Shown here in pieces: positions 21,731-33,034 of a DNA stretch of 64,000 nt. The stretch spans positions 372,001-436,000 of the forward strand of contig BSBN01000047.1 in NCBI GenBank assembly GCA_027924645.1, given 5' to 3'. Made by a program: the position numbers and the translations under genes. The notes under the pieces were generated by a model. That model did no database searches. It worked only from the letters and a program-made list of their open reading frames with translations, and had not been told where the DNA came from. The stretch comes from Cunninghamia lanceolata (lineage: Eukaryota; Streptophyta; Pinopsida; Cupressales; Cupressaceae). The first letter of the stretch is position 1; the number at the start of each line of letters is the position of its first letter.

Positions 21731-21741
21731 TGGTATCAGAG
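21731..21741 (+). promoter_or_regulatory. Primer-binding site of copia A
   Basis: TGGTATCAGAG matches the initiator methionine tRNA primer site common in plant LTR retrotransposons. It follows the LTR end by two bases. Confidence 0.8.
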
Positions 21742-21794
21742 TGAGTTGTGTTCGATTATCATCTGCAGGAAGGTCTCATGGTTGAGTGGGAGTA

Positions 21795-22602
21795 ATGGTG
21801 GATGAGAGTAAATTGAAGGTAGACAAATTCAATGGGTAGAACTATCAGTTATGGAAGATGCAGATGGAGGATTATCTCTATCAAAAGGATTTATGGAGGC
21901 CGTTGGAAGGAGTATCCAAGAAACTGATAGGAATGATGGATGAGGATTGGGAACTTCTCGACAAAAAGGCACTGGGAACCATTAGGTTGTGCCTGACACC
22001 ATCTATGGCATTCAATATAATAGAAGCGAAGACAACAAGTTAACTGATGAAAGCTTTGGATAAATTGTATGAAAATCCTTTAGCCTCAAATAAGGTATTT
22101 CTCATGAAGTGTTTATTTAATCTGAAAAATAATTGAAGGTGGATCTGTGACGGATCATTTAAATGAGTTTAATATGATTGTCAATCAGTTAACTTCTGTA
22201 AAAGTGAAATTTGATGAAGAGGTGAGGGCTCTCTTAGTTTTATGTTCTTTACCAGAAAGCTGGAATAGCTTGGTAATAGTTGTAAGTAACTCTGTCTTTG
22301 GTTTAAACACTTTAAAATTTGATGATGTTGTTGGTGCTATCCTTAGCGAGGAAATGCAACAGAAAAGCTCAGGAGAGTCCACATCAGGTAGTGTTTTGAA
22401 TACAGAAAGCAAGGGCAGATGAAAGGAGAGAGGAAAAGGTCTTGGAGGTCATTGGAAGTCACAAGGCAAATTAAAGGACAAGAGATCCCAATCTAGAGGA
22501 CAGAAGGATTGCTGGTACTATGGGAAACCAGGTCATCTGAAGAAAGATTGCTGGTCTCAAAAGAATAAAGGAGACAAGCAAGAAGGCAATAAGGAGGCAA
22601 AT
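21795..22602 (+). pseudogene. Copia A gag
   Basis: The start is ATG 21795 (MVDESKLKVDKFNG), followed by an in-frame TAG at codon 15, the same codon as in copia B. The frame then reads the usual copia gag signature YQLWKMQMEDYL. A later segment (22147-22422) has LNEFNMIVNQL and the LPESWN motif. A CCHC-type zinc knuckle at 22510-22551 reads CWYYGKPGHLKKDC; its second cysteine has changed to Tyr. Several stops and a frameshift near 22040-22140 make it non-functional. Confidence 0.75.
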
Positions 22603-24000
22603 GTGGTAAGTAATAAATCTGAAGATGATGCTTTGATTCTTTCCCTAGATAATGCTGATGATTCATGGGTTTTAGATTCAGGGGCCTCATTTCATGCTAC
22701 GCCCCATAGAAGTTATTTTCTTGATTATGTCCAAGGGGATTTTGGGCTGGTTTATTTGGGAGATAATGAACCTTTTCAGATTGTTGGAAAGGGAAGAATC
22801 AAGGTTAAGTTGTAGAATGGGAATTGTTGGTTACTACAAAAGGTAAGGCACGTTCCAAGGCTCAGTACGAATTTAATTTCAGCAGGGCAGCTAGCTGAAG
22901 AAGGTTGCATTGTTACATTTACTGATAAAAATTGGAACGTTTCAAAAGATGTCTTAATAGTAGAAAAATGTGTGAAAGTAGGCACCTTATATCTTTGTAC
23001 AGGTCATACTATTCCTTCTTCTTTAGCTATTGCAGAGAAAAAACAAACAAGTTTAGGAACAGTTGCTGCAGGTTCGCATGAAGAGACTGAAACAATTGTT
23101 GCAGGTTTTGAGAAACACTGTGGCATAACAGACTTGGGCATATGAGTGAAAAAGTATGAAGGTACTTCATTCTAAGAAAGTTTTACCAGGTTTGAAATGT
23201 ATTAATATGGATTTATGTGAAAGTTGTGTGTATGGCAAACAAAAGAGAGTTAGTTTTCTCAAGGACGGGAAGCAAAAGAAAGATGAAAAGTTAAAGCTTG
23301 TGCATACAGGTGTATGGGAACCAGCTCAGGTATCTTCTCTCGGTGGCTCTCGGTATTATGTTACATTCATAGATGTGCAACTAGGAAGGTATGGATCTAT
23401 TTCCTTAGACAGAAATCTGATGTATTTGAAACATTTAGGAAATGGAGAAGCTTGGTTGAGAATGAGATGGGTAAAAGATTAAAATGTCTTAGATTGGATA
23501 ATGGTGGTGAGTATTGCAGCAAAGAATTTGAGGATTATTATTCCTTTAATGGAATTCGTAGGCAAAAAATAATTCCAGGGACTCCACAAGAAAATGGAGT
23601 GGCTGAATGCATGAATAGGACAATAATGGAGCATGCAAGGACCATGAGATTGCATGCTGAGATGCCTTTAAATATGTGGGTAGAGGTTGCCAACACTGTT
23701 GTATATTTAATTAATAGAGGTCCTTCAGTTCCTTTGGGCTGTAGTATTCCAGAGGAAGCATGGACAAGTAAGAAGGTGAGTTATTCTTTTCTCAAAACCT
23801 TCAGATGTGAAGCATTTGCACATGTAGATTCTGAAGATAGAACCAAGCTGGATGCAAAATTAAAAAAATGTACTTTCGTTGGATATGGCGTTGATGAATT
23901 TGGTTATACGCTTTGGGATTTTGAAAATCAGAAAATTGTGAGAAGCAGGGATGTTATATTCAATGAGAAGGTGTTGTACAAAGATCAATTGTAGCAACAT
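22603..24000 (+). pseudogene. Copia A protease and integrase region
   Basis: The aspartic protease active site DSWVLDSGASFHAT is at 22660-22701. The integrase zinc-binding region is recognisable around 23120-23260 (CESCVYGKQKRVSF). The catalytic core follows with the TPQENGVAE motif at about 23580. The C-terminal region has FVGYG and SRDVIFNE. Frameshifts occur near 22816, 23150 and 23400, so the polyprotein cannot be made as one chain. Confidence 0.8.
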
Positions 24001-25622
24001 GAGAAGAAAGAAAAAGATTATGTGGTGCTAGATGATACTCCAAATCGTGATGTTTTAGTGGTTCCTTATGCTCTGCAACAACAACCAGAAATACCACAAA
24101 CTCTAGTGAATGTTAGACGGTCAACAAGGCTAAGTAGACCTCTTGAAAGGTTTTCTCCCTCTTTGAATTCTATTTTGTTAACCGATGCTGGTGAACCAGA
24201 AGGGTATGCTGAAGCTATGCAGGTGGATACAAAGGTTCAGTGAGAGCTTGCAATGAAAGAAGAAATGGACTCCTTGCTAAAAAATCAGACTTGGGAATTA
24301 TGTAAGTTACCTGCAAGTAAAAAAGTTTTACCAAACAAATGGGTTTATAGGTTGAAAGAGGAAACTGGAGGTAAGAACAGATTTAAAGCCAGGTTAGTTG
24401 TAAAAGGATTTGCACAGAAAAAAGACATTGATTTTGATGAGATTTTTTCTCTAGTTGTTAAGATGACTTCTATTTGTACTGTTTTAAGTATTGTGGTTGC
24501 TGAAGATTTGCATTTGGAATAGCTAGATGTGAAAACTGCCTTTCTCCATGGTGATTTGGAGGAGATATATATGGAACAACAACAGGGATTTGAAGTCAAA
24601 GGTAAGGAGAAATTGGTGTGTAGATTGAAGAAGAGTTTGTATGGCCTGAAACAAGCACCTCAGCAATGGTATTTTAAATTTGATAGTTTTGTGGTTGAGC
24701 AAGGCTATAGTTGGTGTAATTCTGACCATTGTGTTTATTTTAAGAGGTTGGATAATGACAGCTACATTATTCTATGTTTATATGTTGATGACACGCTTGT
24801 AGCTAGGTCAAACATGGATCACATAAGAGAGTTAGATCAACAGTTAGCACAGCCATTTGCTATGAAGGATTTGGGGGTAGCAAAATAAATCCTTGGTATG
24901 AAAATTTGTAGAGATATGAAGAACAAAAAATTGACTCTATCTCAGGCTGATTATGTTGAAAAGGTGTTGTAGAGATTCCATATGGAGAATGCAAAAGCTG
25001 TCAACACACCTTTGCCTAGTCATTTGAAATTGACTAAGAAGATGTGTCCAAAGACACAAAAGCATGAAAAAAAATGTCCAAGGTACCATATGCTTCAGCT
25101 GTAGGAAGTTTAATGTACACCATGGTATGCACGAGACCGGATATTGCACATGCTGTAGGAGTCATCATCAGGTATATGAGTCATCCCAGACTGGAGCATT
25201 GGAATGTAGTAAAATGGATTCTCAGATATTTGAGAGGTACATCCAATACACACTTATGTTTTGGGGGCTCTAATACTGATTTAGCAGGTTATGTAGACTC
25301 GAATTTGGTAGGGGATATTGATACCAGGCGGACTACTACATGTTATGTCTTTACTGTAGGTGGGACAACGGTGAGTTGGATCTCACGGTTGCAAAAGGTG
25401 GTTGCTTTATCCACCACAGAGGTAGAATATGTAGCTGCAACAGAGGCAAGCAAGGAGATGATATGGATGCAATCTTTTATGGAAGAATTGGGCAAACAAT
25501 AGGTTAACAGTTATTTGTTTATAGATAGCCAGAGTGCCATACATCTTGCAAAAAATTCTACCTTGCATTCAAAGACCAAACACATGCAGTTGAGGTATCA
25601 CTTCATTCGATCAGTGTTGGAT
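24001..25622 (+). pseudogene. Copia A reverse transcriptase and RNase H
   Basis: The reverse transcriptase starts around 24253 (KEEMDSLLKNQTWEL), has the KTAFLHGDLEE motif at about 24530 and the YVDD catalytic box at 24781-24792. RNase H follows, with ALSTTEVEYVA near 25410 and FIDSQSAIHLAKN near 25520. In-frame stops include TAG at 24521-24523 and TAA at 24886-24888. The RNase H end is removed at 25623 by the next insertion. Confidence 0.8.
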
Positions 25623-27375
25623 GTGTTGACTTACCCTCAGTTATTGTCCCTGATGACCAAACCACAACTTGTTATATGTGGCTCTTTCATGGCTCATTCA
25701 GTTGTGATGGTTCCATTCATACATATTCACTTGATCATGTTGTTTACAGTTTAAGTTTTGATCATGATGTTTACCAGTTGATATAGTTCTCAATTGATAT
25801 GGTTGATTACATTGTTTGACTTTGGTATGGTACCTTTGGCATACACTTGACACAGTTGCATCATGATGTGGTCTTATGATTCAGTTGGCATTCTCTATTG
25901 GCTCTGACATGATACAGATGGCATTCTTTGTTGGCACAGTATGATACAGTTGGCATTTTGGCTCTATGTTGTTTCGAGCATTCTTCTTGACACATAGTAT
26001 GGTGGTATTTTGGTGGTGACATTATGATAGCACAATGTTATTTCTCTTGGCACCTTGTGTGGTGTCTTTTATTTTGAGATGGTGAGCTAATTTATCAAGG
26101 TTATTATAATTTGCACAAATGATTGATGTTATAATCTGAAGGGGTCTATAAGGCATAAAGACAATGGCATGTTAAAAGTGTTGACCATGGTCTTCTATTT
26201 GTCTAGCAGGCATCTCACAAGTTTCAAGGGTTACAATCTCATAAGTTTCAAGGATTACAATGTTGTCATAATGTTTAACCTCCCAAACAGGTTAATGTGG
26301 ATTTAGCAATACAAAAGATGAGTATTACTCACCGGATCTTTTGAGTTTTACCGAAGGCACCAGTCATTAGATATTTACTGGCAAATGTTAGGGTTTTGTA
26401 CTCATTGTTGCATACTTTTCATTTTTGGTCTCTGGTGGCACATGGAAGGGTTTCACATGGCTAAATCATCATGAATTTGCATGGAACTCTGGTTTGTTGA
26501 AAGCTTGTTGACCCAATGCTAGTAATCATGGAGAATAGTTTGAGAATCTTCAAATCTGATGTGACAGAGCTTGGTTACCACTGTGGTAAACATTTCATTT
26601 GTGTCTTCTACTTTGTTCCATAGGTGACTTCTTTTGCTTGCAGCCTTTTTACAAAATATTTTACAGTTTTTACTAAAAGAATGAGGAAGAAGAAAAGGAA
26701 GGGCTGAGGGTTATTTTTTGTTTGGTCTTTGAAAAAGGAAGATATATGTTCTGTGGTGGTAGTTTCGTGCCTTCATTGTTGTGTTGTTTCAAAGTTCTTT
26801 AAGACTGTGTAAAGGTTTCTTCTTCTTTTCATTTATGGTGTTTAGGGTTATGTTCTTTCATAGTTATTTTACAAGGGTTTCCTCTTTTTAGACACAGCTA
26901 GTTTATTTCTGTTTCCTCATGCAAAGATTTTGCATTTGACTATCACTGTCGATGATTTTCTATTCTGTGTTTGGATCTTTAAAAATAATATGCAAAGGGT
27001 TTGAATATTTATGATTGTGATCATTTGATGACAAGGGCAAATTTCATGGATGAAAGCTATCAGTGTTGTAGGGATTTTCTTCTCTTTTTAACTCGACACA
27101 TGATGAAAAGATTATTACTTGTCTTAAAAAAGGCACACAATATTTTCTGTTATGGGTACTTGTAAATTTGTTGCAAACAGTTACAACAGTTTGGAATCGG
27201 TTACTTCTTGTTACCTTGAGCAGTTACATTCAAGTTTTGGTTGACAACAAATTGCTTTAGCTGTACAGACAGGCTGTAAATGTTCTAGTTTCATATTAGT
27301 TTTAGTTTTGTAGTTATGAATCTCTAACTGTTTGTAGAGAGAAATCTAATGACTTGGACAGAATGTCATATGTTG

Positions 27376-27382
27376 TATATAA
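27376..27382 (+). promoter_or_regulatory. TATA box of the 5' LTR
   Basis: TATATAA lies about 185 bp upstream of the hairpin array, an arrangement like that in the LTR at 246-1537. Confidence 0.4.
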
Positions 27383-27561
27383 CCTGATATAATATGAATG
27401 ATGAGTGCAAGTGTATATACACCGGATGTAATGTTGAGGATAGATGACCAAGTGCATTATCATTGATGTTAGATCAGAGTTGTTGTATTAGACTTAGAGA
27501 AATAGAGCGTGCCTCTGTATTGGTTTTTTCTTCATGATTGAAACATGTATTGAAAGGTCAA

Positions 27562-27694
27562 GTCAGTGAGACAAGAAATGACCTTTGCCAGTGAGGCAAT
27601 GTTGTAGCCAGTGAGGCTTGAATTGTAGCTAGTGAGGTAGCTGTAGCCAGTGAGGCCTATAATCAGTGAGATTCATTTAATAAGCTAGTGAGGC
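27562..27694 (+). other. Array of seven AGTGA-loop hairpins in the LTR leader
   Basis: Units with loop AGTGA and changing stems are GTC/GAC (27562), TTGCC/GGCAA (27585), AGCC/GGCT (27606), a weak GCT/GGT (27628), GCC/GGC (27646), AATC/GATT (27661) and GCT/GGC with a wobble (27684). Stem changes are mostly complementary on both sides. The array is transcribed if the TATA box at 27376 is used. It parallels the array at 1196-1259 in a different LTR. Confidence 0.6.
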
Positions 27695-27991
27695 ATTTTT
27701 ACTGAGTGGTTTTCTACCCCAGAGGGTTTCCACTCCTGAAAATTTCTGTCATGGTGTCATCTGTTACTTGTTCTTATTTGCTATCTGCCTTATAATGTTA
27801 TTTGTCATTTATTTCACATGCTCATAGAACTTGTTTACTTATCTCTTTAATATTCTGATACTGCACCAATAAGCATTTAAGTCAACATTTATATTTGCTA
27901 TTTAAACCTGCATTGAAAGTGTAAAAATTTGTTTTTATTTTCTGTGACATTGATTCACCCCCTTCTTAGTGTCACCAAGTACTCCAAAAAG

Positions 27992-28003
27992 TGGTATCAG
28001 AGC
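27992..28003 (+). promoter_or_regulatory. Primer-binding site of the gag-only element
   Basis: TGGTATCAGAGC is the initiator methionine tRNA primer site, just after the 5' LTR. Confidence 0.85.
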
Positions 28004-28059
28004 GTAGGTTCTCTATTTGAAGTCTAACCATCTTGGGTAGGTCCTGATAGTGGAGTACC

Positions 28060-29489
28060 ATGGGAAAGGGTAGAAGAATTAAGACCTCAAATAGAGAAAA
28101 GAAAAATGCTGATCAAAAAGTTGAAAAACAAGCCTCAATTAAGTCCAACAATGAGTTGTTGCATGAGTCAATCTTAAATGTAAATACAAAATGTCATACA
28201 GAGATTAGTCCTGTAGTTAAGAATCCTGACAATGTGAATGTTGTTAGACAAAAACTTGATGATGCTATAGTTGAAATTAACGATGCAGAAGGAGATTTCT
28301 TTGAGGATGAAGATGAACAAGAGTTTGACGAAGATGATTGTGAAGTCAATGTTGAAGGAGAACTTCTATGTGCCCTAGATACAATCAATCAACTTAGTAA
28401 AGAAAATAGGAGTTTAAAAGACCAGCTTCAACAAGAAGAAGACTCCAAGAAAAAGGTACTTTCTGACCTTGCAAAAGTCTCTTTAGAACTTGAAGAGGCA
28501 AGAAACTTGATTGTAGATTTAAGAGGTCAAGTTGAAGATTCAAATAAGCTAACTATTAGTTTAAAACTGAGATTGAGGAAGCCAAAAGAATAATAGTTAT
28601 GACTAAATCTGATTGTGAAGTAAAAAGAATGGAATGTCTGAAGTTAGAGATAGAAATAGTCTCTTTAAGAAGGGATTTGGAAAAGGCTTCTTCTAAACTT
28701 CACAAGAATATTCAATTTGACAAGAGTACTGAATGTTTGAATGAAATATTGAGTAGTCAGAAAAACTACAAGGATCATTTTGGCTTAGGATATGAAAAAG
28801 GGGAAAGATCTGGTGTTAAAGATGAAGTTAAAAGGGAAATAGTTTTTGCAACAACAGATAGGAAGAGTTTCAAGGTTAGGCAGACTCCTAGGCAGAAGAT
28901 AGATCTGAATTTTCATTCTTCTATTTCTGATGATAGTGAGAAGAAAGTAAAGGATAAAATTGCTGATATTGGGAGAAGAAGAATTAACAGTTTTTCAAGA
29001 CCTGCATCTACTAGACAGTATCATTCGGTCAGGTATAACTATTCTCAGTTTCATGGTTTTTGCTATGCATGTAAAGCTTATGGTCATAGGGCCAGAGATT
29101 GTAAAAGAAATGGTTTTGGGTGGAATAAAGAGAAAAGTTCTTATGGTTGGTCAAATCAGAATTACAATAATGTTTGTTATATTTGCAATAAAGTTGGCCA
29201 TTTTGCAAGAAATTGTTGGATGCATGCAAGGTATGACTCTAGAAGAAACTATTCTCCTCTTGATCAAAATTATAATATGTTGTGTTATAGATGCAATAGT
29301 TTTGGGCATAAAGCTCAATGGTGTAAAAGAAGGATAAAACCAACTGGTGGCTATATGTTTAAACAAAAGCAAGTGAATGCCTTGGGCAAAGAAAATAAAT
29401 ATCCTATATTAGTTTGGAGAAGAAAACAACCAAGAGATGAAAAAACAAAACCCATGCATGTTACACAAAAGACATTATCCTTCGCATGA
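28060..29489 (+). pseudogene. gag with three zinc knuckles, one frameshift
   Basis: Translation starts at ATG 28060 (MGKGRRIKTSNREKK). The first part is acidic (EDEDEQEFDEDD) and then coiled-coil-like (28380-28700). A one-base loss near 28565 shifts the frame: the first frame stops at 28593 and the homologous frame runs on to 29489. The C-terminal part has three intact CX2CX4HX4C knuckles, at 29061-29102 (CYACKAYGHRARDC), 29175-29216 (CYICNKVGHFARNC) and 29283-29324 (CYRCNSFGHKAQWC). These bind nucleic acid in capsid proteins. No pol frame follows. Confidence 0.8.
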
Positions 29490-31012
29490 GAACTGGCTTA
29501 AAGTCAGGGGGAGATGCTGATTGTTTATCTTTCATCCCCAAGGAGTTTAGAGGTTTGTTGCTATACAAAGACAAGTTGGTGTTAGCATGATATGTTGTTA
29601 ATAGAAGTTTGATGTATGTCATCTTATGAGTTTCAATTGATAATGTTCACTTTCTTTACAGAGGTGCAGTTATATGATCATCTATATCATTACAAAGTGT
29701 AGATAATCCAAGGACATGGAAGTTGTTGTTTTGAGATCTTCATGTTGGTATGCTTGATATGTCTCTTAGTGTGCATATGCTACATGATTAGTTAATTATT
29801 CAAAGGGGTAAAAGGACATCCTTGTGTACCTATACTGCTCTGAATTTGAAAACTTGGTTCAGTATTTTTGATCTCAGTTATGTTTATCAAACTGTTCTTT
29901 ATCATTTCTAACAAATGGTTGTGAAGGAGTAGGCTTGTGAAGTGGTGTTGTGATCAAATGTTTGTGATTACAAAGTGATTGAGCAGATTCCATCATGGTA
30001 AGGTATATGTCAGTGTTGTTTAAAGAAGAGATGATATTCTTCTCATCAGATGTCATAATTATTGCCCCAGTGACTATTGATGTTTGTTGTTGTTTGAGTT
30101 GCTTCCTGCATCAAGGTTAGATAATGGACTGTAATGTGTAGTTATTTGGTAGTGCTTGTTTATCTTTTGCAATATATCTGAATCTATTTCATGACAATGA
30201 TTTGTATCACTGTTTCAAATATCAGTTCTTTTGTGTTGGGTGATAGTACTATTCAAGGGAGTATAGATTCTCTCTGGTTAGAGTGTTGCTAAATGAGCAT
30301 ACAGTGACAGTGATATTGTATAGTGACAGTGATATGACATGATTTGCAATAACAATGGTCTTTTGTTGACAGTGCAGTGAACAAAGCAGTTACAGGTACA
30401 TTTCATGACAAGATGGTGGACAACTTTAGATGACAAGTTTGTCATCTACATACGTGAGGATAGCAAATGCAAAGTCTAGTGGGTGCATTGTGATGAGCCT
30501 ATGTCAACAAAGTGTTTACATTGCAATGATATGTGGTAACAGTGTTAATGTCAAGACAAGACACAGTTTGATATGATAGTGACATTTCTTGCTTTAAGTA
30601 TATGATACAAATGCTATTTAATCTCTAGATCAAGTTATTTGATGGTGTTTGTTGACCCCACACATACTTGCTTGCACACAGTGTTTAGTATTACTAAGAT
30701 CATCTTCAAGGGGAGCTTGGCTTTTGGTGACTATGTTATTTCTATCAGCATCCTCAGTTGTTGTTTATCTTTGCTACATGCTCTTTATGCTCATTATGGT
30801 GCTGACATTTTAGTTTTTGTTTCAGATGTTCTGGATACTTCTCATTCATGGGACAGTCTTGGTATGGTTGGTATGGTTTTCCATTTCTGATCTTGTTTCA
30901 TATTTCAGGCTTATATTGATCTTTGTGAATCTCTTGGAGACATTTGCACACTTTGATCTCCCTTTACCTTGATGCCAAAAAGGGGGAGAGGAAGTTGTGT
31001 TTTGCCATCATG
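29490..31012 (+). other. Non-coding spacer where pol would be expected
   Basis: No retroviral-type enzyme motif is found. Two polypurine-like blocks occur (GTCAGGGGGAGATG near 29500 and AAAAAGGGGGAGAGG near 30977). Short open frames have no recognisable product. Confidence 0.6.
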
Positions 31013-31014
31013 GA

Positions 31015-31027
31015 CAAAGGGGGAGTT
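31015..31027 (+). promoter_or_regulatory. Polypurine tract of the gag-only element
   Basis: ACAAAGGGGGAGT precedes the 3' LTR start at 31028. Confidence 0.75.
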
Positions 31028-31320
31028 TGTTGACTTGCCCTCAGTTGTTGTCCCTGATGACCAAACCACAACTTGGTATATGTGGCTCATTCAGTTGTGT
31101 GACTCTTTCATGGCTCATTCAGCTGTGATGGTTCCATTGATACATATTTAGTTGACCATGTTGTTTACAGTTTAAGTTTTGATCATGATGTTTACCAGTT
31201 GATATAGTTCTCAATTGATATGGTTGATTACATTGTTTGACTGTGGTTTGGTACCTTTGGCATACACTTGACACAGTTGCATCATGATGTGGTCTTATGA
31301 TTCAGTTCACATTCTCTATT
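31028..31320 (+). repeat. Truncated 3' LTR of the gag-only element
   Basis: It aligns with 25624-25900 and carries a small insertion near 31085. Similarity ends at about 31320 after CATTCTCTATTG. The next bases, CATCATGATGT, repeat a phrase that occurs 50 bp earlier in the LTR, so a microhomology deletion may have removed the rest. Confidence 0.7.
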
Positions 31321-32427
31321 GCATCATGATGTAAATAATGCTAGGAATTGATTCATTAATATGTTGAAAAATAAGATTGTCTTAGATGAATATCTTAGAA
31401 TCTATAAATTAAGTGTGTTATATTACAATTCAAATCTATGTCTACAAAACTGATCTTTGTAACTATGGAAGTGATTTGACCTTCATAATTGAATTAGTAA
31501 GGAATTGACACTTATATCAAATACACCTCAACTTGTTGTACCTATGCCTATAAGGGGGTGGTGTCAATAGAAACTGTATAGGAACTTGCTAAGTGAGGGT
31601 CATGTTCTCCTCAATCAAACCCCTAGGATTTAATAACGATAAATAAACATAGAAGAGAATGGACAAGCATACCATCTACCTAAGATGATGACCTAATAAT
31701 GTAATTAGGAAACTCAATAATGTTCTCATGTGAATGGTCTTGGATCTAAATCTCTCACAATAATATTGAGTTAAGGCATGTCCTTTAACACACTACCGTG
31801 GCATGCATTTGAATTTAGTTGGCTCATAGCAACTAGTTGGAAAGAGGAGACATAGTCTCAATTTAATATTTTAAAATTTATAGTTCAAATCAAATAACTT
31901 GGGTTAATTTCACACCTATAGATATGACACAAAGTAATGAATGGTGGAGATTGTACATTAAATCTCGACTCGTAAGGTGTGTCAAAATAGAACAAGACTA
32001 ATAAGATAAGGTTATTTGCCAACTTCCACACAAAAACATGCAACTTATACACTAATCAATACATTAAAAAATAGTCTATTTAAAAAAGCCAAATTTTAAA
32101 AAGGAAAATATAAATATACAAATTTCACCATAGCCTTAAGAAAGTTTTAATAACTGCACAAACAACTGAGCAAGCATATACAACCGTAAAAAATAGTGTA
32201 GGCAAGAAACACTACCATTGGAAGGAGTTATCACGCTCTTCAAACCCACCACAAACATTGATAAGAGCGGAGTGTGGAAGCACGAACTACCTTGCTCCTT
32301 TAATTTTTTTTATCAATACTGGCATCTAACTCCCAGTGCCTCATTTCTACTAGTCCTCATTACATAGAAAAAAATATATATTTAATTTAAAGTATGGCTC
32401 TCACCGCTTTAGAGACAATGATATCTT
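31321..32427. other. No recognisable gene; AT-rich
   Basis: No open frame shows a known domain. It presumably lies downstream of the LRR gene (minus strand) and could hold its 3' untranslated region. Confidence 0.5.
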
Positions 32428-32710
32428 CTATGTAGTCGTACTCTGTGCAGAGGATGTTGTTGACTTAAATAAGGATATCTTTAAGTTCCAACTCCCATTT
32501 TCAGAATGACCAGCTCTGTAAAAGCATCTTGATTTGAGGTGTCTGAGTAAACAACAAACTATCTCCCACCTCATAATCACATATACTGCTCCCCCAAATC
32601 CAATTGATAATCCCAAAGACAATGCGATCACTGAGATGTGCTTATCCACAACACTCCAAATTGATTCCTTCCCCACCATTTCTGAAGGTGTTCGCTTGCA
32701 ACGTTGTAAC

Positions 32711-32967
32711 TGTTAAAACAATGGAACAACGAAAAAAGAAAAGAACAGTAAACAATCACACAGTGCAAAGATATTTAACGTGGTTCACCATATGTATGGC
32801 TACGTCCACAAAGCAGGGGAAAACTCTTATATTAGTTTGTTCTCAGATGATGTTTACAACAGCATATACACATGCTTTTATAGATTACAATATCCGCCAA
32901 GAGAAAGAGTTGAAAATGAAGAGTCACCACAAAAGGACGAGGTGACCGTTGGGTTTCATATCCAACA
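32711..32967 (-). repeat. 3' LTR of copia B
   Basis: On the + strand it begins TGTTAAAACAATGGAAC and ends CATATCCAACA. It matches 37912-38168 except at four sites. Confidence 0.95.
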
Positions 32968-33034
32968 ATCTCCCACTTGAAACCCAACGACTGCTGCAAA
33001 CATTCAGAGCTATTCCCCTACTTTAAGCCTATTG

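Larger units (their letters stand above)
21625..25623 (+). mobile_element. Copia A: decayed Ty1/copia element, right part
   Basis: It contains the LTR end, primer-binding site, and gag-pol order GAG, protease, integrase, reverse transcriptase, RNase H typical of Ty1/copia. Its 5' LTR is split by the 14.8-kb DNA transposon. Its RNase H end is cut at 25623 by the SIRE-like element. The 3' LTR is not found. The protein is closest in appearance to Tork-type elements, by recollection only. Confidence 0.8.
25624..27989 (+). repeat. 5' LTR of the gag-only element (about 2.37 kb)
   Basis: It starts TGTTGACTTACC, which matches the 3' LTR start at 31028 over about 290 bp. The C-rich stretch CACCCCCTTC near 27957 and the primer-binding site at 27992 mark its end, ...CTCCAAAA. 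That end may be a mutated CTCCAACA. It contains a TATA box and a hairpin array. Confidence 0.75.
25624..31320 (+). mobile_element. Gag-only SIRE-like retrotransposon (TR-GAG type)
   Basis: It has a 5' LTR (25624-27989), primer-binding site, gag, a non-coding spacer, a polypurine tract and a 3' LTR that is cut short at 31320. No protease, integrase, reverse transcriptase or RNase H sequence is visible between gag and the 3' LTR. Elements of this design are known as TR-GAG and would need enzymes from another element. It interrupts copia A. The target duplication cannot be checked because the 3' LTR end is lost. Confidence 0.75.

Noticed and set aside
21731..21741. A tRNA gene (initiator methionine) at the primer sites
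   Set aside because: Only the 11-12 bases complementary to the tRNA 3' end are present; the rest of a tRNA is absent. The same applies at 27992, 37898 and 52442.
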